From a virus, in IMG/VR virus record IMGVR_UViG_3300036795_000289, positions 1-31,046 of that record: a stretch of 31,046 nucleotides of DNA; one strand, 5' to 3'. The position numbers and the translations under genes were made by a program. Below are positions 8,433 to 13,158 of this stretch, piece by piece (within the stretch, counting starts at the first letter, position 1; each line of letters begins with the position of its first letter). Under the pieces are notes generated by a model that was given only the letters and a program-made list of their open reading frames with translations, had not been told where the DNA came from and did not search any database.

Positions 8433-8630
8433 GTGTGGTTCCGCCGCAAGCCGTTCCGGCTGCTCTGCCCGTACTGCGGCAGCGCGTTCTTCCTGGTGAA
8501 CGCCGGGCTGATGCGGCACCGCGACAAGCTGCCGTTCATTACGTCCATGAACCCGGGGCTGGAGTGCGCCGATTGCGGTCTCGTGACCGACTACCAGGAC
8601 TTCGTGGAGCAGCACCGGGGCTGGCTGTGA
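8433..8630 (+). CDS. Small zinc-ribbon-like protein (65 aa)
   Basis: Contains CPYCG near residue 12 and CADCG near residue 48, two CxxC knuckles suited to one zinc ion. The GTG lies seven bases after TAGGTT, a -10-like hexamer overlapping the terminase stop, so a leaderless transcript is possible. The next gene overlaps by four bases. It may bind nucleic acid; the partner is unknown. Confidence 0.6.
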   Translation: MWFRRKPFRLLCPYCGSAFFLVNAGLMRHRDKLPFITSMNPGLECADCGLVTDYQDFVEQHRGWL

Positions 8631-8896
8631 GCATCCCGTTCGAGGTGCTGATGGCGTACGCGGCCAGCCTCACCGAGGAGGACCTGCGGGAGCCCATGGG
8701 GCAGCTCGCCGCCCGTGCCGGGACCATGCCCGAGCGCCTGGCCGACGCCATGGTGGCCGCGCGGGTGGCTCAGGCCACGCCGCTGGAGGTCCGCGCGCAG
8801 ATGCACCCGGTGGTGCGCCAGGCCGTGGACGCCGACCGCGGCGGGGTGGCGAGCGGCTCGCTGACCAGCCTCTTTGACGAGGAGGGGAATCTCTGA
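8627..8896 (+). CDS. Hypothetical protein (89 aa)
   Basis: GTG start overlapping the upstream stop (GTGA). Helical, with LTEEDLREPMGQLAARAG and an acidic end (LTSLFDEEGNL). Not recognised. It ends the packaging unit: the next bases hold a promoter with an operator-like inverted repeat. Confidence 0.6.
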   Translation: MSIPFEVLMAYAASLTEEDLREPMGQLAARAGTMPERLADAMVAARVAQATPLEVRAQMHPVVRQAVDADRGGVASGSLTSLFDEEGNL

Positions 8897-8903
8897 AAAT
8901 GTA

Positions 8904-8934
8904 GCTTGACACCAGTCAAGCAGGGTAGTACCTT
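8904..8934 (+). promoter_or_regulatory. Sigma-70-type promoter with operator overlapping the -35
   Basis: TTGACA at 8906-8911, exactly 17 bases, then TACCTT at 8929-8934. The -35 lies inside a perfect inverted repeat GCTTGAC-N4-GTCAAGC (8904-8921), so a repressor could block it. It points towards the small ORF and the tRNA array. Confidence 0.7.
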
Positions 8935-9027
8935 AGGAGTTACCCGGGGTGCGACCCAACAAGCCGCCCCCGGGGTTCACCGCAAAGAACTGGCGCGGGT
9001 AGGTCCCGCTCCGCTACCGTAAGGATC

Positions 9028-9138
9028 ATGATGCACAGGTCAGCGAGTAAGCAGTGGCAGCGAGGGCACGAGCCCTTCGCAGCCGCCATGCTGCCCGAAG
9101 ACAACTGCATCCCGGCGAACAAGGCGGTCGTTGTGTAG
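9028..9138 (+). CDS. Small ORF upstream of the tRNA array (36 aa)
   Basis: ATG seven bases after TACCGT (9015-9020), which fits a leaderless start, with the stronger 8906 promoter also upstream. The peptide starts MMHRSASKQWQRG and ends CIPANKAVVV; no family is recognised. It is followed directly by a strong terminator, so the ORF plus hairpin could act as a leader that controls entry into the array. Coding status is uncertain. Confidence 0.4.
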   Translation: MMHRSASKQWQRGHEPFAAAMLPEDNCIPANKAVVV

Positions 9139-9158
9139 CGGCCAACCTGCACCAGGAG

Positions 9159-9192
9159 CCGCCCCCGGAGAGAAATCCGGCGGGCGGTTTTT
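9159..9192 (+). terminator. Rho-independent terminator before the tRNA array
   Basis: Eleven-pair stem with one bulge (9159-9169 with 9176-9187), six-base loop, then TTTTT at 9188-9192. It lies 19 bases before the first tRNA, so transcription into the array must pass it or start after it. Confidence 0.8.
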
Positions 9193-9210
9193 AGTTGGAC
9201 AACTCAACAT

Positions 9211-9284
9211 AGGGGTGTAGCTCAGTAGGTCAGAGCAGCGGTCTCCAAAACCGTGTGCCGCGGGTTCGAATCCCTCCTCCCCTG
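9211..9284 (+). tRNA. tRNA-Trp (CCA)
   Basis: Cloverleaf with CTCCAAA loop, GCTC/GAGC D-stem and TTCGAAT T-loop. The acceptor has a T-T mismatch at 6:67 and the T-stem a C-T mismatch, so it is slightly degenerate. Confidence 0.85.
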
Positions 9285-9481
9285 CGACCGTCACCTGCGG
9301 CGAAAGCCAACGGGGCGCATGTCAACTGCATCTTGCCAAGTCCACAGCGTGAGCATCATCGCGGCGAGCGCCATCTCGCCGCACGCGACTCCCCGGTGCC
9401 CTGGTGCGGAGTACTTCCGCCAGGGCCACGGGAGCGCAGGCCGGCTCCTGCCCGTTCACACCGGGCGGGGCCGGCCTCAAT
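9285..9481 (+). other. Structured spacer in the tRNA array
   Basis: No tRNA folds here. Three hairpins are visible: 9361-9368 with 9375-9382 (8 pairs); 9399-9410 with 9416-9425 (10 pairs around a GT bulge); and 9438-9445 with 9470-9477 (8 pairs), enclosing a T-arm-like GCCCG-TTCACAC-CGGGC at 9450-9466. Confidence 0.5.
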
Positions 9482-9554
9482 GGGGCCTTAGCTCAGTCGG
9501 TAGAGCAGTTGCTCGGCAGACAACAGGTCGCGGGTTCAAATCCCGCAGGCTCCA
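9482..9554 (+). tRNA. tRNA-Ala (GGC)
   Basis: Anticodon at 9515-9517. G3-U70 in the acceptor is the alanine identity pair. Position 33 is C instead of U, and pair 31:39 is C-A. Confidence 0.82.
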
Positions 9555-9680
9555 CGGCGGAAGATGCGGGTTCGAATCCTGCCCGGGCTCTTGAGAGGCC
9601 GGCACTCATGCGAGTACGCGTTGCGGAAAGCCTGTGCCGGCCGAGCCCGGTAGCTCAAGTGGCAGAGCACCGCGTTAACT
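9555..9680 (+). other. Candidate circularly permuted tRNA gene 1
   Basis: A 3' half comes first: anticodon-stem strand 9556-9560, T-arm with TTCGAAT at 9571-9577, and acceptor strand 9583-9590. A 5' half follows: acceptor strand 9643-9650, TA, D-arm 9653-9668 with GG, and anticodon-stem strand 9670-9674. The two acceptor strands pair perfectly over 8 bases. A second 9-pair helix (9597-9605 with 9634-9642) closes the linker between them. The 3' half starts right after the tRNA-Ala discriminator. The right boundary is uncertain; a hairpin of two GGTGCACC copies (9686-9693, 9707-9714) follows. The anticodon cannot be fixed. Confidence 0.5.
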
Positions 9681-9756
9681 CGGGTGGTGCACCTCGGCGT
9701 ACGCAAGGTGCACCTGGCTCGCGGAGGCCACTGCCGTGACCCGGAAGTGTGGCTCT

Positions 9757-9830
9757 GGGGACGTAGCTCAGTCCGGTAGAGCAGCCGCCCCGCAAGCGGC
9801 GTGTCGCGGGTTCGAATCCCGCCTTCTCCA
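9757..9830 (+). tRNA. tRNA-Ala (CGC)
   Basis: Perfect GCCGC/GCGGC anticodon stem, anticodon 9791-9793, G3-U70 present. Position 33 is C. C-T mismatch at 6:67. Confidence 0.85.
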
Positions 9831-10026
9831 CAGACCTGGTGAGTAAGCCGGCAGCACGGCTGAGGGGCCAGGGGCAACGCGGGAACAACATGGCCGGTCT
9901 TTGCCCGCGGCGCTGTACGGCTGAGTCGCTGTTGCTGCAGCGGCGGTGCCCTTCGCCAGGAATGCAACCGCGGGTTCCACGGCGAGGGCGGCACAACCGT
10001 CCGGCGTCCCCGGATCGGAGCAACAA
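9831..10026 (+). other. Spacer in the tRNA array
   Basis: About 196 bases without a tRNA or convincing ORF. The right half has a long imperfect hairpin, roughly 9947-9958 with 9979-9992. Nothing else is recognisable. Confidence 0.4.
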
Positions 10027-10100
10027 CTGGCTATGGCGCAGCTTGGTAGCGCACTGCGTTCGGGACGCAGGGGCCGCAGGTTCGAATCCTGCTAGCCAGA
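10027..10100 (+). tRNA. tRNA-Pro (CGG)
   Basis: Perfect CTGGCTA/TAGCCAG acceptor, anticodon 10061-10063 in TTCGGGA, TTCGAAT T-loop. Confidence 0.92.
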
Positions 10101-10174
10101 CGCAAGCAGGAAATCCCGGTTCAACTCCGGGCGAGGGCTCCGGCCTGGTAGTTCAGCGGTCTGAACGCCTGTGA
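10101..10174 (+). other. Candidate circularly permuted tRNA gene 2 (exactly 74 nt)
   Basis: Fills the whole interval between tRNA-Pro(CGG) and tRNA-Pro(TGG), so tRNA end processing on both sides would release a 74-base RNA. Order: anticodon-stem strand GCAGG 10106-10110, T-arm CCCGG-TTCAACT-CCGGG 10115-10131, acceptor strand 10132-10138, three-base linker, acceptor strand 10142-10148, TA, D-arm GTTC/GAAC 10151-10166 with GG, anticodon-stem strand CCTGT 10168-10172. Joining the ends gives a 7-base loop. The acceptor has five pairs and two G-G mismatches, and position 33 would be A, so charging is doubtful. Confidence 0.5.
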
Positions 10175-10247
10175 CGGGAATGAGGGAGACGGCTAACCCG
10201 CCTGCTTTGGGAGCAGGACAAACTCGGTTCGATTCCGAGATTCCCGA
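10175..10247 (+). tRNA. tRNA-Pro (TGG)
   Basis: Perfect CGGGAAT/ATTCCCG acceptor, anticodon 10208-10210 in TTTGGGA. G rather than U at position 8. Confidence 0.88.
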
Positions 10248-10307
10248 CCGGCCCTTCGGGGCTACCCGGGCAACAGGCCACGCCGCAAGGCGGCTGTCCC
10301 GGGCTTT
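10248..10307 (+). other. Structured spacer
   Basis: CCCGGG at 10265-10270 pairs with CCCGGG at 10298-10303, enclosing CAG/CTG and a CGCC-GCAA-GGCG tetraloop hairpin. A small GCCC-TTCG-GGGC hairpin precedes it. Confidence 0.45.
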
Positions 10308-10381
10308 GGCCGCTTAGCTCAGCTGGTACGAGCGCTCGTTTGAAAAGCGAGAGGTCTCCCGTTCGACTCGGGGAGTGGCTA
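10308..10381 (+). tRNA. tRNA-Phe (GAA)
   Basis: CTCGT/GCGAG anticodon stem with loop TTGAAAA; TTCGACT T-loop; A73. Acceptor closes with G-U pairs at 1:72 and 5:68. Confidence 0.88.
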
Positions 10382-10461
10382 CGTGCCTCCGGTAATAGGG
10401 ACGCCGGCGCGGACGCGCGCCGGCGGCCGGTGAAACCCCGTTGCGAGCCCGGAGGCATTCT
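10382..10461 (+). other. Structured spacer with nested hairpins
   Basis: Outer helix GCCTCCGG (10385-10392) with CCGGAGGC (10449-10456); inner 9-pair hairpin 10403-10411 with 10416-10424. No ORF. Confidence 0.5.
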
Positions 10462-10534
10462 GGGGATGTGGCCGAATGGCTACAGGCATCTGCCCTCCAA
10501 GCAGACGACGCGGGTTCGATTCCCGTCATCCCCT
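10462..10534 (+). tRNA. tRNA-Gly (TCC)
   Basis: GGGGATG/CATCCCC acceptor and TCTGC/GCAGA anticodon stem are perfect. The loop CCTCCAA has C at 33 instead of U. Confidence 0.87.
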
Positions 10535-10661
10535 CGGGTACGGACAAGGACTCATAATCCGGTTACGTGCAAGTAACTCTCTTGCGGCTGCCGGGCTGCA
10601 CCGGAGTTGCGCCTGGGCGGGCGGCAGTGGCCGGCACTGCTGCCGTTCGCGCCAGTCCCTT
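10535..10661 (+). other. Spacer with a tRNA-Met-like anticodon arm
   Basis: Contains GGACTCATAATCC at about 10548-10560, the same as an elongator tRNA-Met anticodon arm, then a 5-pair GCAAG/CTTGC hairpin. No acceptor or D-arm is found, so I read it as a remnant. A strong GCAGTG/CACTGC hairpin lies near 10624-10640. Confidence 0.35.
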
Positions 10662-10733
10662 GCCCCGTTAGCTCAACGGCAGAGCAGGTCGCTCTTAACG
10701 ATCGAGGTCAGGGTTCAAATCCCTGGCGGGGTA
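10662..10733 (+). tRNA. tRNA-Lys (CTT)
   Basis: Acceptor GCCCCGT/GCGGGGT with end wobble pairs; loop CTCTTAA; TTCAAAT T-loop. Followed by a 7-pair hairpin CTCTACC/GGTAGAG at 10738-10758. Confidence 0.9.
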
Positions 10734-10760
10734 CTTCTCTACCGGACTTAGGTAGAGCCC

Positions 10761-10837
10761 GGGCGAGTAGCAGAACCGGTATATGCGGCGGATTCAAACC
10801 CCGTGCCTTCCTGCGGGTTCGAGTCCCGCCTCGCCTA
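10761..10837 (+). tRNA. tRNA-Leu (CAA)
   Basis: GGGCGAG/CTCGCCT acceptor, leucine-like D-arm, anticodon 10795-10797, A-C mismatch at 31:39. The variable arm is only about 8 bases, short for leucine. Confidence 0.75.
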
Positions 10838-10936
10838 CAAACGGCTGGCAAGGCCGTCCTGCGAATCCTTGCCCGGCCCCCTCTGCGGGAGGAACAGGTC
10901 CGTCAATCCGGGGCCAGCAAAGAGCCCCGGCAACAA
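10838..10936 (+). other. Structured spacer
   Basis: Holds a GGCAAGG/CCTTGCC pairing and a 7-pair hairpin CCGGGGC/GCCCCGG just before the next tRNA. No ORF or tRNA. Confidence 0.4.
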
Positions 10937-11009
10937 TGCGGTATGGCGCAATTGGCAGCGCAGGTGCGTCTGGTGCACAAGGTTCTAGGTTCGAGTCCTG
11001 GTACCGCAG
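10937..11009 (+). tRNA. tRNA-Gln (CTG)
   Basis: Perfect TGCGGTA/TACCGCA acceptor, anticodon 10970-10972, discriminator G73 as in glutamine tRNAs, G-A mismatch at 27:43. Confidence 0.82.
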
Positions 11010-11092
11010 CGGCGGAAGGTCGCGGGTTCGAGTCCCGCCTGGCCTCCCCGGAAGGGGCGTCCGGTAGCTCAGCGGCCAGAGCACCCGCAACC
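11010..11092 (+). other. Candidate circularly permuted tRNA gene 3
   Basis: Same order as the other two: 3' half (anticodon-stem strand 11011-11015, T-arm GCGGG-TTCGAGT-CCCGC 11022-11038, acceptor strand 11039-11045) directly after the tRNA-Gln discriminator, a CCCC-GGAA-GGGG tetraloop (11046-11057), then the 5' half (acceptor strand 11058-11064, TA, D-arm 11067-11082, anticodon-stem strand near 11085-11088). The acceptor has five pairs and two mismatches. It is followed by nested hairpins: 11091-11097 with 11137-11143, and 11110-11125. Weaker than candidates 1 and 2. Confidence 0.4.
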
Positions 11093-11147
11093 CCCGGTGC
11101 CTGAAAGCCCCGCAAGCGCTTGCGGCGGCCGAACGCCCGGGGGCCTG

Positions 11148-11218
11148 CCCTCTTAGCTCAATGGCGGAGCGCCGCACCCGTAATGCGGAGGCTGCAGGAT
11201 CGGTACCTGCAGAGGGCT
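11148..11218 (+). tRNA. tRNA-Thr (CGT)
   Basis: Perfect acceptor and CCGCA/TGCGG anticodon stem. C at 33. The T-loop is ATCGGTA, lacking the usual TTC start and A58. Confidence 0.82.
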
Positions 11219-11231
11219 CTGAGGTCGCAAA

Positions 11232-11310
11232 GAGGATGGGAGTGCCCACCAGACGGTGAGGATTCATTTCCGAACTGAGCGGACCAGGTGATCGACCCCT
11301 GGCATCCTCG
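11232..11310 (+). other. Non-standard tRNA-like element A
   Basis: Perfect 7-pair closing helix GAGGATG/CATCCTC and a CCAGG/CCTGG arm with a 9-base loop in the T-arm position. The D-arm position holds a bare GGG/CCC hairpin. The middle arm (CGGT..GGA/TCC..ACTG with a GA/GA internal loop) shows TTCATT in its loop. No standard cloverleaf; identity unknown, possibly a decayed or novel tRNA-like RNA. Confidence 0.35.
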
Positions 11311-11348
11311 CTGTGTGCAGCGGTGAGAGTCCGTGCCGGCCTCTTCAC

Positions 11349-11433
11349 GTCCAGATGGTGTAATGGCAGCCACGCCAGGTTGAGGGCCTGGTGCCCCGGA
11401 AGGGGCGTGCGGGTTCAAGTCCCGCTCTGGATA
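11349..11433 (+). tRNA. tRNA-Leu (GAG)
   Basis: CCAGG/CCTGG anticodon stem, loop TTGAGGG, long variable arm GCCCC-GGAA-GGGGC typical of type II tRNAs, A73. Confidence 0.88.
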
Positions 11434-11444
11434 CCTGAGGGAGA

Positions 11445-11465
11445 GCCGCCGTGGCGCACCGGCAG
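11445..11465 (+). repeat. Duplicated tRNA 5' part before tRNA-Thr(TGT)
   Basis: GCCGCCG-TG-GCGC... repeats, with changes, at 11483. This copy has the D-loop GG that the second copy lacks, and either could pair with the acceptor 3' strand at 11543-11549. Confidence 0.5.
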
Positions 11466-11482
11466 AAAGAACACCCTCTCTA

Positions 11483-11550
11483 GCCGCCGCGCGCAACCGC
11501 GGCCTGGCCCTTGTAAGGCCGGAGGTCCGGGGTAGCACCGGACGGCGGCT
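11483..11550 (+). tRNA. tRNA-Thr (TGT), degenerate
   Basis: GCCGCCG/CGGCGGC acceptor, TGGCC/GGCCG anticodon stem, loop CTTGTAA. The D-arm is a short CGCG hairpin without GG and the T-loop is GGTAGCA instead of TTCNANN, so the D-loop/T-loop contact is lost on both sides. Using the upstream duplicate (11445) would give a 106-base tRNA with an enlarged D-loop. Confidence 0.5.
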
Positions 11551-11555
11551 CCCGG

Positions 11556-11629
11556 TCCGGGACGGGTTGTTTGGCATCCCGCCTCGACTTTGGATCGAGG
11601 GCACGCTGGTTCGAGTCCAGCTCCCGGAA
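11556..11629 (+). tRNA. tRNA-Gln (TTG)
   Basis: Perfect TCCGGGA/TCCCGGA acceptor, CTCGA/TCGAG anticodon stem, anticodon 11590-11592. Position 8 is C instead of U; discriminator A. Confidence 0.83.
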
Positions 11630-11633
11630 CTGT

Positions 11634-11705
11634 GCCTGTTTAGTGGTAACGGCAGCACACGCCCCCGGTACGGGCGTAGTCGGAGTTCAATTCTCCGAAC
11701 AGGCT
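11634..11705 (+). tRNA. tRNA-Thr (GGT)
   Basis: Perfect GCCTGTT/AACAGGC acceptor and CGCCC/GGGCG anticodon stem; anticodon 11667-11669. C at 33. Confidence 0.87.
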
Positions 11706-11709
11706 CCAT

Positions 11710-11783
11710 GTCGACGTAGCGCAGCTGGCTAGCGCGCAACCTTGCCAAGGTTGAGGTCGCGGGTTCAAATCCCGTCGTCGGCT
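11710..11783 (+). tRNA. tRNA-Gly (GCC)
   Basis: CAACC/GGTTG anticodon stem, loop TTGCCAA, TTCAAAT T-loop, acceptor GTCGACG/CGTCGGC. Confidence 0.92.
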
Positions 11784-11803
11784 CTGAGGCTCCGGCCTCT
11801 CAC

Positions 11804-11887
11804 GGGCGAGTGGTGTAACTGGCAGCCACGCTGGCCTCAGGAGTCAGTGTCCGCAAGGACGTGAGGGTTCAACTCCCTTCTCGCCTA
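11804..11887 (+). tRNA. tRNA-Leu (CAG)
   Basis: Loop CTCAGGA, long variable arm GTCC-GCAA-GGAC, acceptor GGGCGAG/CTCGCCT, A73. Confidence 0.9.
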
Positions 11888-11917
11888 CGACCCCTGCCGC
11901 TTCGCCGACAGGGACGC

Positions 11918-11939
11918 GGGGCTGCCTTCGGGCAGCCCC
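11918..11939 (+). terminator. GC hairpin with TTCG loop
   Basis: Nine-pair stem with a TTCG tetraloop and no T-tract; a processing or pausing hairpin rather than a clear terminator. Confidence 0.4.
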
Positions 11940-11944
11940 GGCAT

Positions 11945-12028
11945 GGAGAGTGACCCGGCCAGGGTGCCGGGACCCGTTGCTAGCGGGATCGCGGCCCCGG
12001 CCGTGGCGTTCGAGTCGTCCGCTCTCTG
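11945..12028 (+). tRNA. tRNA-Ser (GCT)
   Basis: GGAGAGT/GCTCTCT acceptor, CCCG/CGGG anticodon stem, anticodon 11979-11981, long variable arm, TTCGAGT T-loop, G73. G at position 8 is unusual. Confidence 0.8.
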
Positions 12029-12047
12029 CTTGAACGTAGTAGTTAGT

Positions 12048-12524
12048 ATGCCTTCCGAAACTTCTTGTGCCTGGGCCGCCGGGATTCTAGACGCCGACGG
12101 GTGCGTTACTATGCGTCCGCCATCAGGCGGTAAGTTCCGGTCCCCGTACCTTGTCGTGGACTCTACGGATATAGAGATACTTGACGAGCTGGTTGCTAGC
12201 TTTGGCGGGCGCATCTACCCGAAGAAGACTCGCAACGAGCGCTGGCGTCAGCAGTGGTCCTGGCGCATGCACGGAACCGTAGGCATCTTGGAGTTTCTGC
12301 GCCTGGTCGTCCCGTACATGCGGTGTCCAACCAAGGTGGCTCGTGCTCGGATGTTGCTTGACGAGTACCCGGTCCTGACCCAGCGCAACGGCTGGTACAC
12401 ACCTGAGCAGCGGGCGGCAAAGTTCGACATGGAGGACCGCTTCATGGCCATTGGCTACGGCCGGGGAGCCAGCCTGCGAGCCCTCCGACGAGAACCTGGA
12501 AGTGTGAGCCGAGCTTCGGCCTAA
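12048..12524 (+). CDS. Single-motif LAGLIDADG homing endonuclease
   Basis: 158 residues from the ATG at 12048. Near the N-terminus lies WAAGILDADGCVTM, the LAGLIDADG dimer-interface helix with its catalytic acidic end; only one copy is visible, so the enzyme would act as a homodimer. TDIEILDELVASFGGRIYPKK and WSWRMHGTVGILEFLRLVVPYM follow the family's beta-alpha pattern. Such enzymes cut long, partly conserved sites and spread by repair. The gene stands free between tRNA-Ser(GCT) and tRNA-Ser(AGA), and its stop lies inside the latter. T-rich codon use differs from the neighbours, suggesting recent transfer. No ribosome site is seen; TTGAAC and GTAGTAGTTAG lie just upstream. Confidence 0.82.
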   Translation: MPSETSCAWAAGILDADGCVTMRPPSGGKFRSPYLVVDSTDIEILDELVASFGGRIYPKKTRNERWRQQWSWRMHGTVGILEFLRLVVPYMRCPTKVARARMLLDEYPVLTQRNGWYTPEQRAAKFDMEDRFMAIGYGRGASLRALRREPGSVSRASA

Positions 12525-12587
12525 CGGCAGCTGTCTAGAAAACAGTCAGGGGTAACTCCCGTGTGGGTTCGAGACCCACCACTTCCT
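12498..12587 (+). tRNA. tRNA-Ser (AGA)
   Basis: GGAAGTG/CACTTCC acceptor, loop CTAGAAA, long variable arm, TTCGAGA T-loop. The first 27 bases also encode the end of the LAGLIDADG protein. Anticodon A34 for serine is rare in bacteria, and 73 is T rather than G. Confidence 0.8.
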
Positions 12588-12683
12588 CTTCGCATGACTG
12601 AGGCGGCACCCGCGGGCCGCTGCAGGTACCGCCTCCGTAATCAGCCAGGCTGGTGATCCGGTCCAGAAGGAGGAGAGAACCAC
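12588..12683 (+). other. Spacer with hairpin and strong ribosome site
   Basis: GAGGCGG/CCGCCTC pairing across about 35 bases, then an imperfect ATCAGCC/GGTGAT hairpin, then AAGGAGG at 12667-12673 ten bases before a GTG. Confidence 0.4.
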
Positions 12684-12794
12684 GTGCCGTTACGAGCAGC
12701 CTATTTACTGCTCGCGTCCGTAAGCATACTCACAGTCACTGGTGCTGTCGAGTCCCATGGGCCTGTAGCTCAGTCGGTTAGAGCGTTTGCCTGA
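12684..12794 (+). CDS. Small ORF with hydrophobic N-terminus (36 aa)
   Basis: GTG ten bases after AAGGAGG. The peptide starts MPLRAAYLLLASVSILTVTG, which looks like a signal or single-pass membrane segment, then runs into tRNA-Ile, where the stop lies in the anticodon region. It could be a real small membrane peptide or a chance ORF; the strong ribosome site among tRNA genes is the main support. Confidence 0.35.
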   Translation: MPLRAAYLLLASVSILTVTGAVESHGPVAQSVRAFA

Positions 12795-12832
12795 TAAGCA
12801 AGAGGTCGCTGGTTCAAGTCCAACCAGGCCCA
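12759..12832 (+). tRNA. tRNA-Ile (GAT)
   Basis: Perfect GGGCCTG/CAGGCCC acceptor, loop CTGATAA. C-A mismatch in the T-stem. Confidence 0.9.
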
Positions 12833-12833
12833 C

Positions 12834-12907
12834 GGCGGCATAGCTCAGTCGGTCAGAGCGCCGAACTCATAATTCGGGGGTCGGCGGTTCGAGCCCGCCT
12901 GCCGCTA
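12834..12907 (+). tRNA. tRNA-Met (CAT), elongator type
   Basis: CCGAA/TTCGG anticodon stem, loop CTCATAA, GGCGGCA/TGCCGCT acceptor. An isoleucine (lysidine) reading of CAT cannot be excluded by eye. Confidence 0.85.
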
Positions 12908-12911
12908 CCAA

Positions 12912-12983
12912 GCCTCTCTGGTGCAATGGCAGCATCCGGGCCTTTTAAGCCATGGGATGAGGGTTCGACCCCTTCGGGAGGCA
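12912..12983 (+). tRNA. tRNA-Lys (TTT)
   Basis: Anticodon 12944-12946 in CTTTTAA; the anticodon stem pairs fully only with a bulged A. Acceptor GCCTCTC/GGGAGGC. Confidence 0.8.
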
Positions 12984-12987
12984 CCGA

Positions 12988-13060
12988 GCGCCGGTAGCTC
13001 AGTGGACAGAGCAACCACCTTCTAAGTGGCAGGTCGCGGGTTCGAGCCCTGCCCGGCGCG
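12988..13060 (+). tRNA. tRNA-Arg (TCT)
   Basis: Perfect GCGCCGG/CCGGCGC acceptor, loop CTTCTAA, A-C mismatch at 27:43. Confidence 0.88.
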
Positions 13061-13071
13061 CGCAAGTACAT

Positions 13072-13146
13072 GGTCCTGTCGTCTAGTCAGGCTCAGGACG
13101 GTTGGTTCTCAACCAACTGACACGGGTTCGAATCCCGTCGGGACCA
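13072..13146 (+). tRNA. tRNA-Glu (CTC)
   Basis: GGTCCTG/CGGGACC acceptor, GTTGG/CCAAC anticodon stem, loop TTCTCAA. Confidence 0.9.
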
Positions 13147-13158
13147 CGCAGGACATAC

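Noticed and set aside
6410-8548. 712-codon reverse open frame opposite the terminase gene
   Set aside because: High-GC genes give long antisense open frames; the translation is Arg/Gly/Val low-complexity without motifs, while the forward frame is a clear terminase.
10535-10661. Complete or permuted tRNA-Met
   Set aside because: Only an anticodon-arm-like hairpin and a weak T-arm-like hairpin were found; no acceptor strands pair convincingly.
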